DNA of 64,000 nucleotides from Nemophila menziesii (taxonomy: Eukaryota; Streptophyta; Magnoliopsida; Boraginales; Hydrophyllaceae): positions 13,041,001 to 13,105,000 of the forward strand of contig JARWIR010000010.1 in assembly GCA_029959085.1 (NCBI GenBank). Reading direction: 5' to 3'. Below the pieces are notes generated by a model. The model was not told the origin of the DNA. It worked only from the letters and a program-made list of their open reading frames with translations, and did no database searches. Shown piece by piece: positions 39,874-52,662 of the stretch (positions within the stretch are counted from its first letter, which is position 1; every line of letters starts with the position of its first letter). Made by a program: the position numbers and the translations under genes.

Positions 39874-40531
39874 TGCCATTGGTAGTCTTATGTATGTTAT
39901 TATGTGTACGAGACCAGATATATGTTATGCAGTAGGTTTAGTTAGTCGTTTTCAATAGAACCCTAGACAAGAGCAATGGAAAGCTGTGAAAAGGATATTG
40001 AGATATCTAAAAGGCACTAAAGATCATGCCTTATGCTTTCGAGAAGATAGATTACGCCTAGAAGGATATACAGACGCCGATTGGGTTGGTGATATAGATG
40101 GGCGTAGATCCACATCAGGTTATGTATTCTTGTTGAATAATTGTGCAATTTCATGGAGTAGCAAGAAACAAACTTGTGTATCTTTGTCCTCGATGGAAGC
40201 TGATTTTGTAGCTTGCTTAGCAACGTTTAAGGAGGCTGTTTCGTTAAAAAGGTTATCTGAACATTTAGGATTCTCTAGTGATATTGGGAGTCCAATTACA
40301 ATATACTGTGATAGTCAAGGTGCAAGTGCTTATGTGAAATATCCAAAATATCACAGCAAGACCAAACACATAGAAATAAAGTATAACTTTGTCAGAGTTA
40401 TAATTGCACAAAAGAATGTTACTTTGCAATATATAACCACACGCAATATGATTGCTGATCCATTCACAAAAGCTATCCCAAGGGATGTATTCATGGATCA
40501 TGTTAGATCTATAGGATTAAGCAAGATATAA
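39874..40531 (+). pseudogene. copia RNase H
   Basis: After a short out-of-frame stretch with a stop (39,957-39,959), a frame runs 39,986-40,531. It contains LKGTKDHALCF, YTDADWVGD, SLSSMEADFVA, IYCDSQGA and KTKHIEIKYNFVR, the usual copia RNase H landmarks with Asp/Glu/Asp residues present. It ends at the normal end of the polyprotein. Confidence 0.9.
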
Positions 40532-41664
40532 TGTACGAATTATTGCTAGTTTATGTGCGTTTTATGTATATATATTTCTATTAGTATGTTTATTTAACTG
40601 TTTAGTTTAATAATATCATGTTTGATATGTATTATATATTGCGTGTGATTTTGTAAGTATGTATGTCCTATAGAATAAGATTGGCCCTGTCACACGGGCA
40701 ATCGCCTTTAGCATAAACTGCGCAATGATGAGACTAACTCATAGTTGAAAAGAACCCTTAAGATAACTTGAGTTAAGATAGTCGCCATGACTAAGTGTTA
40801 AGATGAGATCATAAACATGGATAAACCATGTTAAGCTTATATTATGATCATAGTGGAATCCACTACCTACTTAGTCTATAATAGCCAGATATGAGTTGCT
40901 TGATTGATTTCATAAAAGGGTTGATCGATCGAAGAATTCATCTTAGGCAACGAGGCTTGTCTAATTATATATCTGTATGGTATTTGTTTAATTGTGACAT
41001 ACAATTTGAGATATATGAATAATACCATAACACGTGTGTCATACCACATGTGCTTTCGACCTAATGGAAGTGAAGAATTGATCCCTGTTTCTTCACTGTG
41101 TGATACCTTTGATTTGTGCCCTTATTACTTTTGACTATATCTTGATATTTTGATTAGGTGTATGCTAATTTGAACACATGACCAATGATCATGAGTGATT
41201 CGGTCTAATGTGGTATGTTTGGGAAAGAAACCTAATCAATATAAAAGGATATAAGTGTAAAGAGAAGACTAGAATTGTTTATCAAAATGTGTGCTTGCAG
41301 GTTAACCGATCATGTAAGTCAATACGGACTATAACATGATAGTGAGACACATAAACAAAATGACAGTGAACTCTATTTCACATAGAAGTTGTGATATAAA
41401 TTTGAAGGGGTCAGAGTTACTGTAATATGATACAACATATTGTTAGTCTGGGGTACTGCAGGATACGTAACGGATGAAACTATTTTGAGCAACTATGTAC
41501 CCTAACAGGTTATTTGTAACGTATGCTCGTATGCTTACCGGTCGCACGACCTATTTGCCAAGTATGATGATATTTTTGATTCAATTGTGTATATGGGAAG
41601 ATATGATGTAATGAGATGTGGATTCTATGGATAAGATGTAACTTCATTATGGCGAGTGGGAGAA
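40532..41664 (+). other. copia 3' noncoding region and polypurine tract
   Basis: About 1.1 kb without an open frame between the end of the polyprotein and the 3' LTR. The last bases, ggcgagtgggagaa (41,651-41,664), are purine-rich and touch the 3' LTR, as expected for the plus-strand primer tract. Confidence 0.7.
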
Positions 41665-42091
41665 TGAAAAAAATAAATAAAATAAATATTTATTATATTT
41701 ACTTGATTGTCCGCCAAAATGTTAGTTAATAGTTTTGTTTTGAATTTAAATATTTAAATTCAAAATTATGGGGAGTTATTTATTTTATAACACCACCTCC
41801 CCATTATAAAAGAACGATCCTATCATTATCTGAAAAGAGTCTGAAGTTAGACAACACCTTTATTTACATCATTAATTCAACGCTTAATATCTCTCTATAT
41901 TCTTCTATTCTTCATAAGAAAAATACACAAATCAAAAGAATATGAGGCTCTTAGGTTGTGAACAAAAATTTCTTCTTCGCTGTAAGAAGATCTGTGATCC
42001 AAGCTATTGAATCTGTGTTTTAATTTCCGCTTATCTTCAAGAGGTAAACACTTATAAATCATCTTGCCTTTATATATAATTAATTCTTTCA
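41665..42091 (+). repeat. 3' LTR of copia element
   Basis: Begins TGAAAA and ends CTTTCA; aligns with 33,901-34,331 with scattered substitutions and one duplication difference, roughly 92-94% identity by eye. This divergence fits an old insertion. Confidence 0.92.
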
Positions 42092-42508
42092 CCTTATGTT
42101 TTACTCAATGTTATTATACTTCCAATTACTTTATTTTGTGGAATATTTTTTATCTTTCAGTCACTTTAGTATTTGATAGTAAGCTTAAGATAACTCTTGT
42201 CGCACTTAATTGATTTAAGATTTTATCTTAGTAATAAGAGTAAATTAGCTATTGAATAGGTTATATCTATTTCTTGCATGAACAAATAATTCTTGGTTTT
42301 ACTTTCTTAGCTTCATCATTCTTTAGCTTGACTCTCAACTTTCCTATCACTTAGTGTCCCTAGTACAAACTCCTACGAACATCTTTAGAGTATTGTATTA
42401 AATTTTGGCCTATATGTTTGTTTAACTTTTAATTTGGACCAATTAATTTTTGAATTATGCATAGATTAGTTTGGTGTTTTATTCACTCCCACCTCTCAAG
42501 GACTAACA
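42092..42508 (+). repeat. 3' part of an older copia LTR
   Basis: Sequence between the 8.2 kb copia element and a second tRNA-Met primer site. The end, ttattcactcccacctctcaaggactaaca in two runs at about 42,479-42,508, resembles the usual 3' end of plant copia LTRs and stops in CA. Its left part should lie before 33,901. Confidence 0.6.
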
Positions 42509-42510
42509 TG

Positions 42511-42521
42511 TGGTATCAGAG
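42511..42521 (+). other. Primer binding site of older copia element
   Basis: TGGTATCAGAG (next base A rather than C), two bases after the presumed LTR end. Confidence 0.65.
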
Positions 42522-42770
42522 ATTACCTCTTCTTAAATAAATTTATCGTTAGTAGAGTTAACCATCATTTTGACAAATGTAATTGAAGCTTATATTATCC
42601 TATCTCATCAGTGTTTATGGTACAGGTTCTTAGTTGTGGAAAATAAAAAAGAAAACCTTCCTAAAATCCGTTGATTATGACCTATGGATGGTTTTTATAG
42701 AAGGACCATTCATCCCTTACAAAAATAAGGACTCTAGAATAATCAAAATATATGAACTAAACTCTTTTAT
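42522..42770 (+). pseudogene. Start of an older copia gag
   Basis: The frame 42,634-42,834 includes KKTFLKSVDYDLWMVFIEGP, matching the start of copia gag proteins, where a W..KM..FL.S.D.DLW pattern is followed by a short Gly-Pro segment. No further gag or pol of this element follows, so it is truncated. Confidence 0.6.
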
Positions 42771-43697
42771 AGTTTGTGACGTCATAATTGGGAGCCCATT
42801 GATAAATATTATTGATTGTTTTTTATTATTTTGATTTCTAGGTAATAATTAATTGGGTAGTTTTTTATTGATTTTAATTTAATTTAAAATTTATTATGAT
42901 GGGCACATAATTTAGTTCCCTTATCTTATGAATTACACCTAGAAGATGGATTGATAGGTGGATCTAAATAATAATCGTATAAAATTTGTCTAAGAATCGC
43001 AAGATCTACCCAGTTTATATAACTGGTCTTAGGTTTTTAGTTATAATCGGCTCTATAAATAGTACATCACTCAGGAGGAATTTCTTTGCTTAGAAAGTAG
43101 CTTCTCTTTACTCGAAAGATACCTCGGCGGAATTTAGAATCCTGGTCAATGAAAAGATTTCCAATTTTTCTCCTTTAATTACGTAAACATAATATTATTT
43201 GATTTACGGAGTATAGACATGCCAATATATATTCTTTGCTCTTGAAAAACCCTTAATTTAGTTTACTTTCATATTGTAATACTTAGAGCATTAATTTAGT
43301 TTAGTTTAACTCATAAAGATCAAAAAATTTATTGTTTCTTTTTGGTATAATGGATATTCTAATCCTTACTTAAACATTCTATATTAACCTTATAATCACT
43401 GTGAAGACGATTTGCTGACACACTTGTATTACTTGCTGACATTTATACTTGCAGGGTCGTGAACTCCTCAGTTCGGGTTTCATATCACACTTTGGGAGCT
43501 ACCATATTCCCACTCTTGGTTCTTTCTCGTTCAACTTTCATCATGTTCAGGTTCACGGATCAATATCTCTCACTAGAATGGAGATATTATCTGGTATATC
43601 CATAATTGGAGGTTCATGAGCGGGAGGCGCCTGCTGGTTGAGAAACTAATCTATAGTTTGGGTATTAAGCGCATAAAATACTTGGTCACTACAAGAC
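42771..43697. other. Unassigned spacer between copia and Athila elements
   Basis: No coding sequence recognised. A TATA-like tctataaatagtac at about 43,050-43,063 and a tacttgcagggtcgtgaactcctcag stretch (about 43,447) could be LTR remains of another element, but no partner copy is in the window. Confidence 0.4.
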
Positions 43698-45466
43698 TGA
43701 TGTCTCCCTATTTGTTCTAATTATTACCCCTTTGGATACATTCTTTTAGCTGAATAAATGACTTATTTTGATAGACTTTTACGCTTATTTGATCATATTG
43801 CACTTTCTCCTCTTGGAATTTAACTAATTGCAGTTTCTGAGCTTTTGTGTGTAAATTTGATTGTTTTTAATGCAAAGTTAATAGGTTCTTGAATTTCATG
43901 AAAGACCAATCCAAGGAGGAGAAGTGAGAATTAAACTCTTAGTGTATTTTAGTGTGTTAGGAAATGTTTTTACTCGAGTTTCTATTTTTAGAGTGCACTT
44001 TCCTATTTCTATTTCTTGAATTATTGATTTATTATTTTTAAACCATATGCGATTTAAATATTTATTTAATGTGAAGCTTTAAAATATATATGGTAATTAC
44101 TTAGAGACCAAGTCGAGATAAAGAAGTAAAGGAAATAGATTTACACGAAATTAAGAAGATTTAGGAAGGATATATGCAAAGAAGGAAAAGATAAAGCTGC
44201 CTTATGAATCTGAAATTCCAGCCACGTTTCAAAGATGAGTCCATAACTAAAGATTGGCTAGGAATCTGGACGAGTGGTCTGCACCAATAGAAAGCTATCT
44301 CCGAGACAAGCAGTTTAATATATTGGAACTCCTTAAACGGATAAGTATTGAATGAGATATGACCAAATCAAATCAGCAGCAGAATCTTACCTTTCCTAGA
44401 ATTTAGGGCTACGAATCTGAGAGTTCTTAACTTGTCATCCACTTCAAGTAAATTCGACCTAGAGCATGCTAACACCTATAAATACACCCCTCAGCCTCCT
44501 CTTTTCACACACTTCAGAGAATTAAACAAGAGGCTTAAGGTTTTCAAGTCAGAGCAAGAAGGCAGGGAGAAGCTAGTGCTGGAGGAATCCTGTTCTTCCA
44601 TCAGCATTCATCCTACCCTTTAGGTTGTTAATTTATCTTTTGTACTTGAACATGAAATCATTTTATTTAATGTTAGTCTTTAATTTTCTTATGAGCTAAA
44701 TTTCTTTATACTTGAGAATCGCATTAAAGGGATGAACCTTAATTAATGAATCTATGTTGTGTATTTGGGATTGTTTAGATTTAAATAGAATTGAGTTTTA
44801 TATATTGATTATTACTTTGTTTTAATTACTAATTCTTTTAGGAACAACTAGAATTAGCTGTTAGTATTTGGGCTATTCACTTTAGTGGAGAAGTGATCAT
44901 ACGACATGGGGGTTTGAATACCGATCTAGGTAATACCCGTGTAATGTCTGTTATTGACCGACAGGCTTAACTAGTTACATAGCCAAAGAGGTAAAATCAT
45001 ATCATCCGAAGAGATATATTCGACCATACATGTGTTTATAATACTTTAGGATAGCTCCTAGGTCAACCCGACAGGGGGCTAGGAGATATTAGAGTCCCGA
45101 CTAATATTATACTTCCAATTCTACCCTTAAACATAGCATTGATTATATTGATTAAGTGGATTCCTTGCGAGACTCAAGTATCTCTCTTATCTGAAGTTAG
45201 TCGTTTATTTGCTTTATTTTTTTCTAGTTTATTTACTTTTAGTCTTTACTTTATTTGCAACTTAATTTACAAAAAAAACAAAAATTCTTATCTTTTATTT
45301 TCTGTTTAGCAATTATTTCTACTACTTGATTAATATTTGAGTTGAACCTAATCCATCCCTGAGAACAAACTCGATTATCATATATTAATTGGGACAACCG
45401 TGCACTTGCGGTTAAGTGATTCCTCTTTATTTATCGCTTTATTTTATAACACCCTAGGACCCACCA
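43698..45466 (+). repeat. 5' LTR of outer Athila element
   Basis: Begins TGATGTCTCCC and ends gacccacca just before the primer site. TATA-like TATAAAT at 44,477-44,483. A 63-codon frame inside (44,432-44,623) is not kept in the 3' LTR and is ignored. Confidence 0.92.
44477..44483 (+). promoter_or_regulatory. TATA-like box in outer LTR
   Basis: TATAAAT in an acacctataaatacacccc context, conserved in the 3' LTR at 61,372-61,378; the likely LTR promoter. Confidence 0.6.
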
Positions 45467-45472
45467 AGTTTT

Positions 45473-45490
45473 TGGCGCCGCTGCCGGGGA
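45473..45490 (+). other. Primer binding site, tRNA-Asp type (outer)
   Basis: TGGCGCCGCTGCCGGGGA, the Athila-group primer site, six bases after the LTR end. The following acggtagcgtgtgacc is shared with the inner element. Confidence 0.88.
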
Positions 45491-45612
45491 CGGTAGCGTG
45501 TGACCCCGGTGTTAGTCTTTTAGTAGTTTAATTGTTAGTTTAGTTTTAGTTTTATTTTTTCAGTTTTATGCTTTGGGTTGTCTTTCTTTCTCAGGTTTAC
45601 AGGTTTTGGTTT

Positions 45613-48180
45613 ATGCGCGAAGATATCGTGATTTTTGCAAATCCCGAAAACCTAGTTCGAGAAGCAAATAAAAGAAAGAGTAAACCTAAAGCAAAAGAGT
45701 TAGAGGAGCAATCAGCAAGAGAAACAATGGCTGAAAATCAACTCAACCCTCCAGTTATTCCAACTGCTCCACCAGCTCGGAACAATGATCTGTGGTTCAT
45801 CAATGGCCCTGAAGAAGCTCCATTTCGAGCTCTTGCCCTCGAAATTGGCCCTGCAAACATTAATGTCGAGAGATTCAGCCCGATCCTGGTATGTTATCTC
45901 AGTTTCAAAGTTATGGCAATTTTCTAGGAGCACCTGTCGAAGATCCAATCCGTGCTGTACAGAAGTTCATGCAAATTTGCGATTCTTATATTACGCAAGG
46001 AGTAACTAGAGAGCAAATGTATTTTGATAATTTTAGATACTTCGTTATTGATGGAGCAAGTGAGTGGCATGATTCTCAAGAAACCGGAACAATTACAACA
46101 TGGGACGCATTACAAACTGCGTTCTTCGATAGATACTACCCAACGAATATGAGATTGGATATGCAAGTCGAAATAACTTCATTCAAACAAGATCAAGACG
46201 ATACTTTGGGTAGAAGTTGGAAGATATTTCAGATTTGTTTAAGAAGATTCCTTGATCATGGCCTCACAGAAGTTCAACAGATGAAGATATTTTACCGAGG
46301 ACTTGATGGCTCTTCAAGAAAGGATCTAGACTTACTTTGTGGTGGTGGATTTCTACAGGTACAACCAGTCCATGCTAAGATTAATTTGAATAGAACTGTA
46401 ACGAATGAACTGGGTTGAAATACTGTGAGAACACCTATTCGAGGTGGAAATAGTGCATTGATTGAAGAAAAACTCACCGCTATGGAAAATAAACTTGAAC
46501 AACAACTGAAACAGCTTACTCTTGCTGTTACAAAAAGTGTTACTGGTAGAAGAGCATATGTTAATGTTACACAAGAGGTTTATGGATGTTCTAACTGCGG
46601 TACACAAGATCATAATTGGGAGAATTGTCCAAACAATCCAGAATCCGTAATGTTCGTTTCCAACCGAGGAAATTACAACTCAAGTGGTCAAGGTTATCAA
46701 CCGAATAGAAACCATCCGGTTTTCCAATATTCGAATCCAAATGGGGCTGCTAATCTGACTTATGCATATCAACCACGTCCCCAAGGAAACAACTTTCAAC
46801 CAAGACCTCAGAACAACTACCAAGGTGGACAAGCTTACGGAAATCATGCTCAAAGACAACCTCCTCAAGATGCTTATACCAAGACCCTGAACCAGAAAGC
46901 TCTACCTGCGCAACCTCAAGAAGGTGCATTAGATGTTAAGCTAACTTTAACAACACTAACCAACATTCAACAATCTACGGCTGCAGCACTTAAGTCGATG
47001 GAAACTCAGATAGCACAGATGGCAAAGCAATTAAATCAGCGTCCACAGGGACAATTACCGAGTGACACCGAAGAACCCAAGCAAAGAGAAGATTGTAATG
47101 CAGTGACACTTCGAAGTGGTAAGAAGCTCCCAACACCTCCTTTTCCCGTGATAAAAGAAAAAGAAACAATTGTGAAAGAGAAACCGATAAAAGATGTGGA
47201 AGAGAAAGAAGATGAACCTGAAATAGTTATAGTGGAGAAGATTCCGGAAAAGCCAAAATCCAAGGATGTTACAGAAACCCGTCCTCCTCCACCGTTTCCC
47301 TCAAGAATTCAAAAGAAAGGAGACATGGCTGACTATCAGAAGTTCTTGAGTATGGTACGTGGTCTCAATATGAACGTTCCGTTCTTAGATGCTATACGCG
47401 ATGTTCCGAAGTACGTTAAAATTCTGAAAAGAGCCATTACCAACAAGAGACCATACTGTGAGAATGAGATGATAGGATTGCCAAAAGAGTGAAGCACTAT
47501 ATGCCAAAGTAAGTTGCCACCTAAACTACTTGATCCTTGGAGTTTTACGATTCCTATTTCTATTGGTAATGAGTGGCAAGGGAAAGCTTTGTGTGACTTG
47601 GGTGCGAGTATCAATTTGATGCCCAAGACAATTTTCGAAAAACTGAAGATAGGAAACGCAAGACCTACTTCCATGATCCTACAGATGGCCGATAGAACCC
47701 TTGCACATCCTGAGGGACGAATCGAAGATGTCCTCGTCAAGGCAGGTACGTTAATTTTTCCCGTAGATTTTGTTATTCTTGAATACGACGCGGATAGGAA
47801 TGTCCCCATCATCTTGGGTCGACCATTCCTAGCCACGGGGCGTACTGTTATTGATGTAGAAAACGGAGAATTAACCATGCGAATCCAAGACGAGAAGGTA
47901 AAGTTCAACGTGTTTAGGGCCATGAAGTTTCCATATATTCCTGAAGAGTGTTTCCGAATGGATGTACTCGATTTGACTACGCAAGAAGCATTTGATTGTA
48001 TGAATTTTAATGATATCTTACAAGCAACCCTAACACTTGACTTACCGGAATTGATGGAAGAATTAACCGAGACTGTAGCTGCTTTGAATTCCGGAAACAT
48101 GAAACATAGGCATCTCGCCTATGAGCCATTCCGAGAGCCTGGGGAGATAGTGTCGAAAAAGAAACCATCTATCAAATCTC
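45613..48180 (+). pseudogene. gag-pro: Athila gag-protease (outer), broken
   Basis: Capsid/nucleocapsid and aspartic protease. Start chosen at ATG 45,613 (MREDIVIFANPENL), equivalent to the inner start. Frame 1 ends at 45,927 after a frameshift near 45,885. The next frame carries the retrotransposon gag core (AVQKFMQICDSYITQG ... ASEWHD ... FFDRYYPTNMRLD ... KIFYRGLDGSSRKDL). A TGA at 46,416-46,418 replaces a conserved Trp. A CxxC..HxxxxC knuckle (CSNCGTQDHNWENC) is at 46,587-46,628, with a Pro/Gln/Asn-rich linker after it. A second TGA at 47,490-47,492 replaces a Cys. The protease follows, with active-site DLGAS at 47,595-47,609 and PIILGRPFLATGR. It is cut at 48,180 by the inner element. 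Confidence 0.93.
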
Positions 48181-49743
48181 TGATGTCTTTTTAATTGTTC
48201 TTATTTTCGACCCTTAGGAGACATCATTTTTTATGTTTAATTGAATATTTTGATAGACTTTTGAGTTAAAAATGCAATAATTCGGAATTCCCATTTTATT
48301 TCTAGTATTTTTAATTTATTAAACTTTTGCGCGTAATCTTGTGTATTTTAGTGAAAAGTTTGTAGGTTTTGAATATTAGCTAGGAATGGAATCCGAGAGA
48401 AGAGTCAAAGATCAAGAGATAGAGTCAAGACTTGAAGAGAAATCCCGAAGAAGTTGTTTTTAGAGCTGCAAATCTGTTTTCCAGGCCAAAGATTTCTGAT
48501 TTCGAGGTGCTTATAAGCTGATTTAGCCGCTGACCTTTGAAGAGAAAACATTCCTTATCGAGTCACGGAGATTTAGCAACTGATTTCAGGTCAATCGGAG
48601 TTGTAACGAAGCGGGAAAAGTCGTTTTAGTGAAGGTGTATCAGCAGTTACGGGATTTTGGGCATAGAATTTGGGCTTGGACATTTAATTAGTGTTTTATT
48701 ATTAGGTCCAAGCCCTAATCTGTTTTTCTACTTATAAAAGGAGGCCTTGACTTCTATTTTTCAGACAATTCATTTTTTAGAATTAAAAACATCAGAGAGA
48801 AGCAACAGAGGAAGAAAGAAGAAGCTGCAAGAGCTGGAGAGGGTCTATATCTCCGTTCTCAGTCATTCCTATTCCGAAAATTAGGTTTCTTTTATCTTTT
48901 ATTTGTAAGACAATATGAATTCCTTTACATTTAATTTAGTTTTTGTTTTAATTAGTATGAGCTAAACATTTATTAGTGCTTGAGAATGCTTTATGGGTGA
49001 ATCCCAATTCCATTGAATTTCATGTCCTGAATTTGGATTTCTGTTAATTAAATCGAATTGGGTCTTTTACATTTTTCTTTAATTTGTGCTTATTTACTAT
49101 TATTGACCTGATCAATTAATAATAGGGTTTAGTATCTAAGCTATTCCAATTAGTGGCGATTGGATCACCTTGACGGGGGTTTAGGTACAGAAATAATTAT
49201 AGAATATAAAATATAAACTATTTCACTTTGACGAGCGTAATTAATTTTATGGCCAATGAGGTAATTTAGCTTAATCATTCGAAAGTGGATCATATTTACC
49301 CTGACGGGATTAGTGACACTCTAGAATAGCCTTGTATTCCACCCTGACGGGGGTACAAGGATTATTGAATCCCGACCAATGTCAATTGACCAATTTGACC
49401 CTTAAACAGAATAGGTTATGAAATAGAATTCGGAGGATCCCTTGCGTTCTCAAGTGCTATCTTCTCATACTGCGTTTTACTCTTATTTACTTGCGTTTTA
49501 CTATTTATTTGCATTTTATAATTAGTCTTTTATTAATTAGAATCAATCCAAAAACCAAATCAATCATTATTTCTTTACTTGTTTTCATAAGTGCAACCAT
49601 TCATTACTTGATAAACATTGTAGTTAACCAAACCGTCTTTGCGAACGATCCTAGAATCATTATTACTACTTGGGACAACCGTACACTTGCGGTTGTGTTT
49701 CGATAACATTTGCATTTATTTTAGAACACACAAAGGACCACCA
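48181..49743 (+). repeat. 5' LTR of inner element
   Basis: Begins TGATGTCTTTT and ends gaccacca. TATA-like TATAAAA at 48,733-48,739 in a cttataaaaggagg context. Contains four tgacggg/tgacgag words (about 49,172-49,346). Confidence 0.93.
48733..48739 (+). promoter_or_regulatory. TATA-like box in inner LTR
   Basis: TATAAAA, conserved at 56,193-56,199 in the 3' LTR; the likely start of the element's transcript lies a short way downstream. Confidence 0.6.
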
Positions 49744-49749
49744 AGTTTT

Positions 49750-49767
49750 TGGCGCCGCTGCCGGGGA
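49750..49767 (+). other. Primer binding site, tRNA-Asp type (inner)
   Basis: TGGCGCCGCTGCCGGGGA, identical to the site in the outer element, six bases after the LTR end. Confidence 0.88.
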
Positions 49768-49877
49768 CGGTAGCGTGTGACCACGGTGTTTATCCTTTAG
49801 TGATAGTTGCATTTATTTTTATTTCAGTTTTACGCTTTTTGTTTGTTCATTTCTTTTCAAGTTTTTAGTTTTGGTGT

Positions 49878-52446
49878 ATGCGAAGAAGACTCTTTAAGGA
49901 TCTAGAGCCATCACCTCCGATCCTTAGTAATCCAGAATCATTCATCAGACTTGCTAACAAGAGAAGGAAAGAACAAGAAGCCTTAGAAGTAGATGAATTA
50001 ATTAAAAGAATGGAGAACATTAATATTCAGAATCAACAAAACAATAACGGAGAGTGATTAATCAAGATCCGTGGTTTGTTAATGGTCCACCAGAAGTTCC
50101 ATTCCGTGCTCCTGCTCTAGGAGTAGGTGCTCTAAATATAGATGTTCTGAGGTTTCGTCCAGATTCGGGTATGTTAGCTCAATTCCAAAATTTTGCAAAT
50201 TTTCGTGGTAAAGCTGGAGAAGATCCTCTTAGAGCGGTACAGAAATTCAAACAGATATGTGATTCTTACATCACAAAAGGGGTTTCAAGAGAACAGATGT
50301 ATTATGCTGTGTTTCGATTTTTCGTTGTTGATGGAGCGAGTGAATGGCACGATACACAAGATCCTGCGAAGATAACAAATTGGGAACAATTCGAAACTGC
50401 TTTCTTTGACAGATATTACCCAAGTAACATGAGGTTAGATGATCAACTTGAATTAACGCATTTCCGTCAAGAATATGATGAAACTTTGGGTAAAAGCTGG
50501 ACAAGATTTCAGATGTGCTTACGTAGAGTTCCCGATCATGGCCTTTCAGAACAACAACCGCTAAAAATCTTTTACAGAGGCCTTGATGGGACTTCAAGAG
50601 AAAAATTGGATTTGCTATGTGGTGCTGGATTTCTTCAAGTTCAACCCGTTCATGCAAAAATCATCTTGGAAAGAACAGTAAATAATGAAGTTGGGTGGAA
50701 TACCATAAGAACACTAGATAGAGGAGGAGTCAATAATGTTAATATCGAAGAAAAGTTTGCTATGCTAGAGACAAAGATTCAAACTACACTAGAACAACAA
50801 TTGAGACAACTCACTTTAGCCGTGAAAGAAGGTTTTTCGAATAAAAGAGGTGAGGTAAAGGTTACACAAGAGGTGTATGGATGTGAGTATTGCGGTGTTA
50901 ATGATCATAGTTGGGAGAATTGTCAAAATAATCAAGAATCTGTGATGTTTGTCTCCAACAGAGGTAACTTTAATTCGAATGTAATGGATATCAACCTAAC
51001 AGAAACCATCCTGGGTTTCAATATTCAAATCCTAGTGGGGCAGCCAATCCTACATATGCGTATCAGCCACATCTCCAAGTTAACAACTACAATCCAAGAC
51101 CACACAACAATTATCAAGGAGGACATAATCAAAATTATGTTCAAAGACAAACTCCTCAAGACACTTACGATGAAACAATGAACCAAAAAGCCTTACCTGC
51201 CCATCCGCAAGAAGGAGTAATTACTTTTCAGAAAACCGTTGAAAGTTTGATTGCTCTTCAGACACAAGCTATGGAACGTCAACAAGCATCTGATGCAAAC
51301 ATGAAGTTATTATAGAATCAGATAAATCAAATTAATAAACAACTGAATCAACGTCCACAAGGGCAACTTCCTAGCGATACTAAGAATCCAATTCAAATCG
51401 AAGATTGTAAAGCTATTACTCTCAGAAGTTGTAAGAACCTTTCTCCACCTCCTTTCCCTGTTATGAAAGAGAAGGAAGTTGCTAGAAAAGAAAAGGATGT
51501 GGTGGATAAAGATAAAGAAGTTGAAGTAGAAGAAGTGGAGAGGCCTGTTGAAGTTCCGAAAAAGAAAGATGATACTATAATAAACCGTCCTCCTCCACCA
51601 TTTCCATCAAGAATTCAAAAGAAGGGTGATATGGCTGATTATCAAAAATTCTTTAACAAGGTAAGAGGTCTTAGCATAAATATTCCGTTACTAGAAGCTA
51701 TTCGAGATGTACCGAAGTATGCTAAGTTTTTGAAAAGAGCTCTCACTAACAAAAGGCCGTATTGTGATAATGAGATGATTGGTCTTCCTGAAGAATGTAG
51801 TGCCATTTGTCAAAGTAAGTTACCTCCAAAGTTAGTTGATCCTGGGAGTTTCACAATACCGATCTCGATTGGAGAAGAATGGAAAGGTAAGGCACTATGT
51901 GATTTGGGTGCAAGCATCAATCTTATGCCCAAATCGATCTTTGATAAGCTTAATATCGAAGCAAGACCCACTTCTATGGTCTTGCAAATGGCGGATCGAC
52001 CTCTTGCACATCCGGAAGGCCGAATCGAAGATGTCCTCGTTAAGGCAGGCACGTTAATTTTTCCCGTTGATTTCGTTATACTTGATTACGACACGGATAG
52101 GAATATCCCCATCATTTTGGGAAGACCATTCCTAGCCACGGGGCGTACCTTGATTGATGTAGAGAACAGAGAAATGATTATGAGAATCCAAGACGAGGAA
52201 ATGAAGTTTAATGTGTTTAGACCTATGAAGTTTCCGGATTCCAAGGAAGAATGTTTTCGTATAGATGTAATGGAACCGGTAAGAAAAGAGCCAATTAATG
52301 TCGTGGACACTTTAGGAGTGGAGGAGAAAGAGCTACGAAAGAAACCACCAATTAAAGCTCTTCCATACCCTAAAAATCCACAACTCAATCATGCGAAGAA
52401 GAAAGAGAAAGCATGTGCCACGAAGGTTTCGAAAGAACCTAAGTAA
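49878..52446 (+). pseudogene. gag-pro: Athila-type gag-protease (inner), broken
   Basis: ATG at 49,878 opens 59 codons (MRRRLFKDLEPSPP), ending in TGA at 50,055-50,057. A shift then leads into the gag core frame to 51,181: AVQKFKQICDSYITKG, ASEWHDTQ, FFDRYYPSNMRLDD, KIFYRGLDGTSREKL, and the knuckle CEYCGVNDHSWENC at about 50,883-50,924. A second shift near 50,985 throws the Gln/Asn-rich linker out of frame, and a TAG interrupts it at 51,313-51,315. The last part, 51,316-52,446, is open: an acidic/Lys-rich stretch, PPPPFPSRIQKKGDMADYQK, then the protease with DLGAS at 51,901-51,915 and PIILGRPFLATGR. Ends in TAA at 52,444. Confidence 0.93.
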
Positions 52447-52662
52447 GAAAGAAAGAAAAAGGGGTTCAAAGTAGGTGAAGAAGTAGCTATGAAGAAACCA
52501 AATCCCCCTCCAAAGGTACGTGAATCGAAAAGTTCTTGGCTAGGACCATTCATGGTCACAAAGGTTATCTCAGATAAACTAGTGGGCATAAAAGCTAAGG
52601 GATGCAAATTTCGAGTTGCAAATATTGACAACCTCACTCATTGCTGGGGAGGTTATGTATGA
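52447..52662 (+). pseudogene. Integrase C-terminal tail fused after protease (inner)
   Basis: Directly after the TAA closing the protease, the same frame stays open to TGA at 52,660-52,662. It reads FKVGEEVAMKK, then SSWLGPFMVTKV, matching [10 protein letters not shown] and [10 protein letters not shown] at the integrase C-terminus of the outer element. RT, RNase H and the integrase core, about 2.6 kb in the outer element, are missing. The deletion therefore removed most of pol while keeping the reading frame, apart from one stop codon. Confidence 0.8.

Larger units (their letters stand above)
33901..42091 (+). mobile_element. Ty1/copia LTR retrotransposon, complete but inactive
   Basis: An 8.19 kb element with two LTRs (431 and 427 bp) starting TGAA and ending CTTTCA, a tRNA-Met primer site just inside the 5' LTR, the copia order gag-protease-integrase-RT-RNase H, and a purine-rich tract before the 3' LTR. 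The flanking bases tctta (33,896-33,900) and cctta (42,092-42,096) match at four of five positions, a worn target duplication. Frameshifts and nonsense codons break the polyprotein and two integrase catalytic residues are changed, so it cannot move by itself. It is inserted into an older copia LTR. Confidence 0.93.

Noticed and set aside
47336..48100. 254-codon minus-strand frame opposite the outer protease
   Set aside because: Shadow of the protease coding strand; the sense frame has clear gag-protease motifs.
49491..49706. 71-codon frame in the inner 5' LTR and its twin at 56,952-57,185
   Set aside because: Lies in LTR noncoding sequence just before the primer site; conserved only because LTRs are copies of each other.
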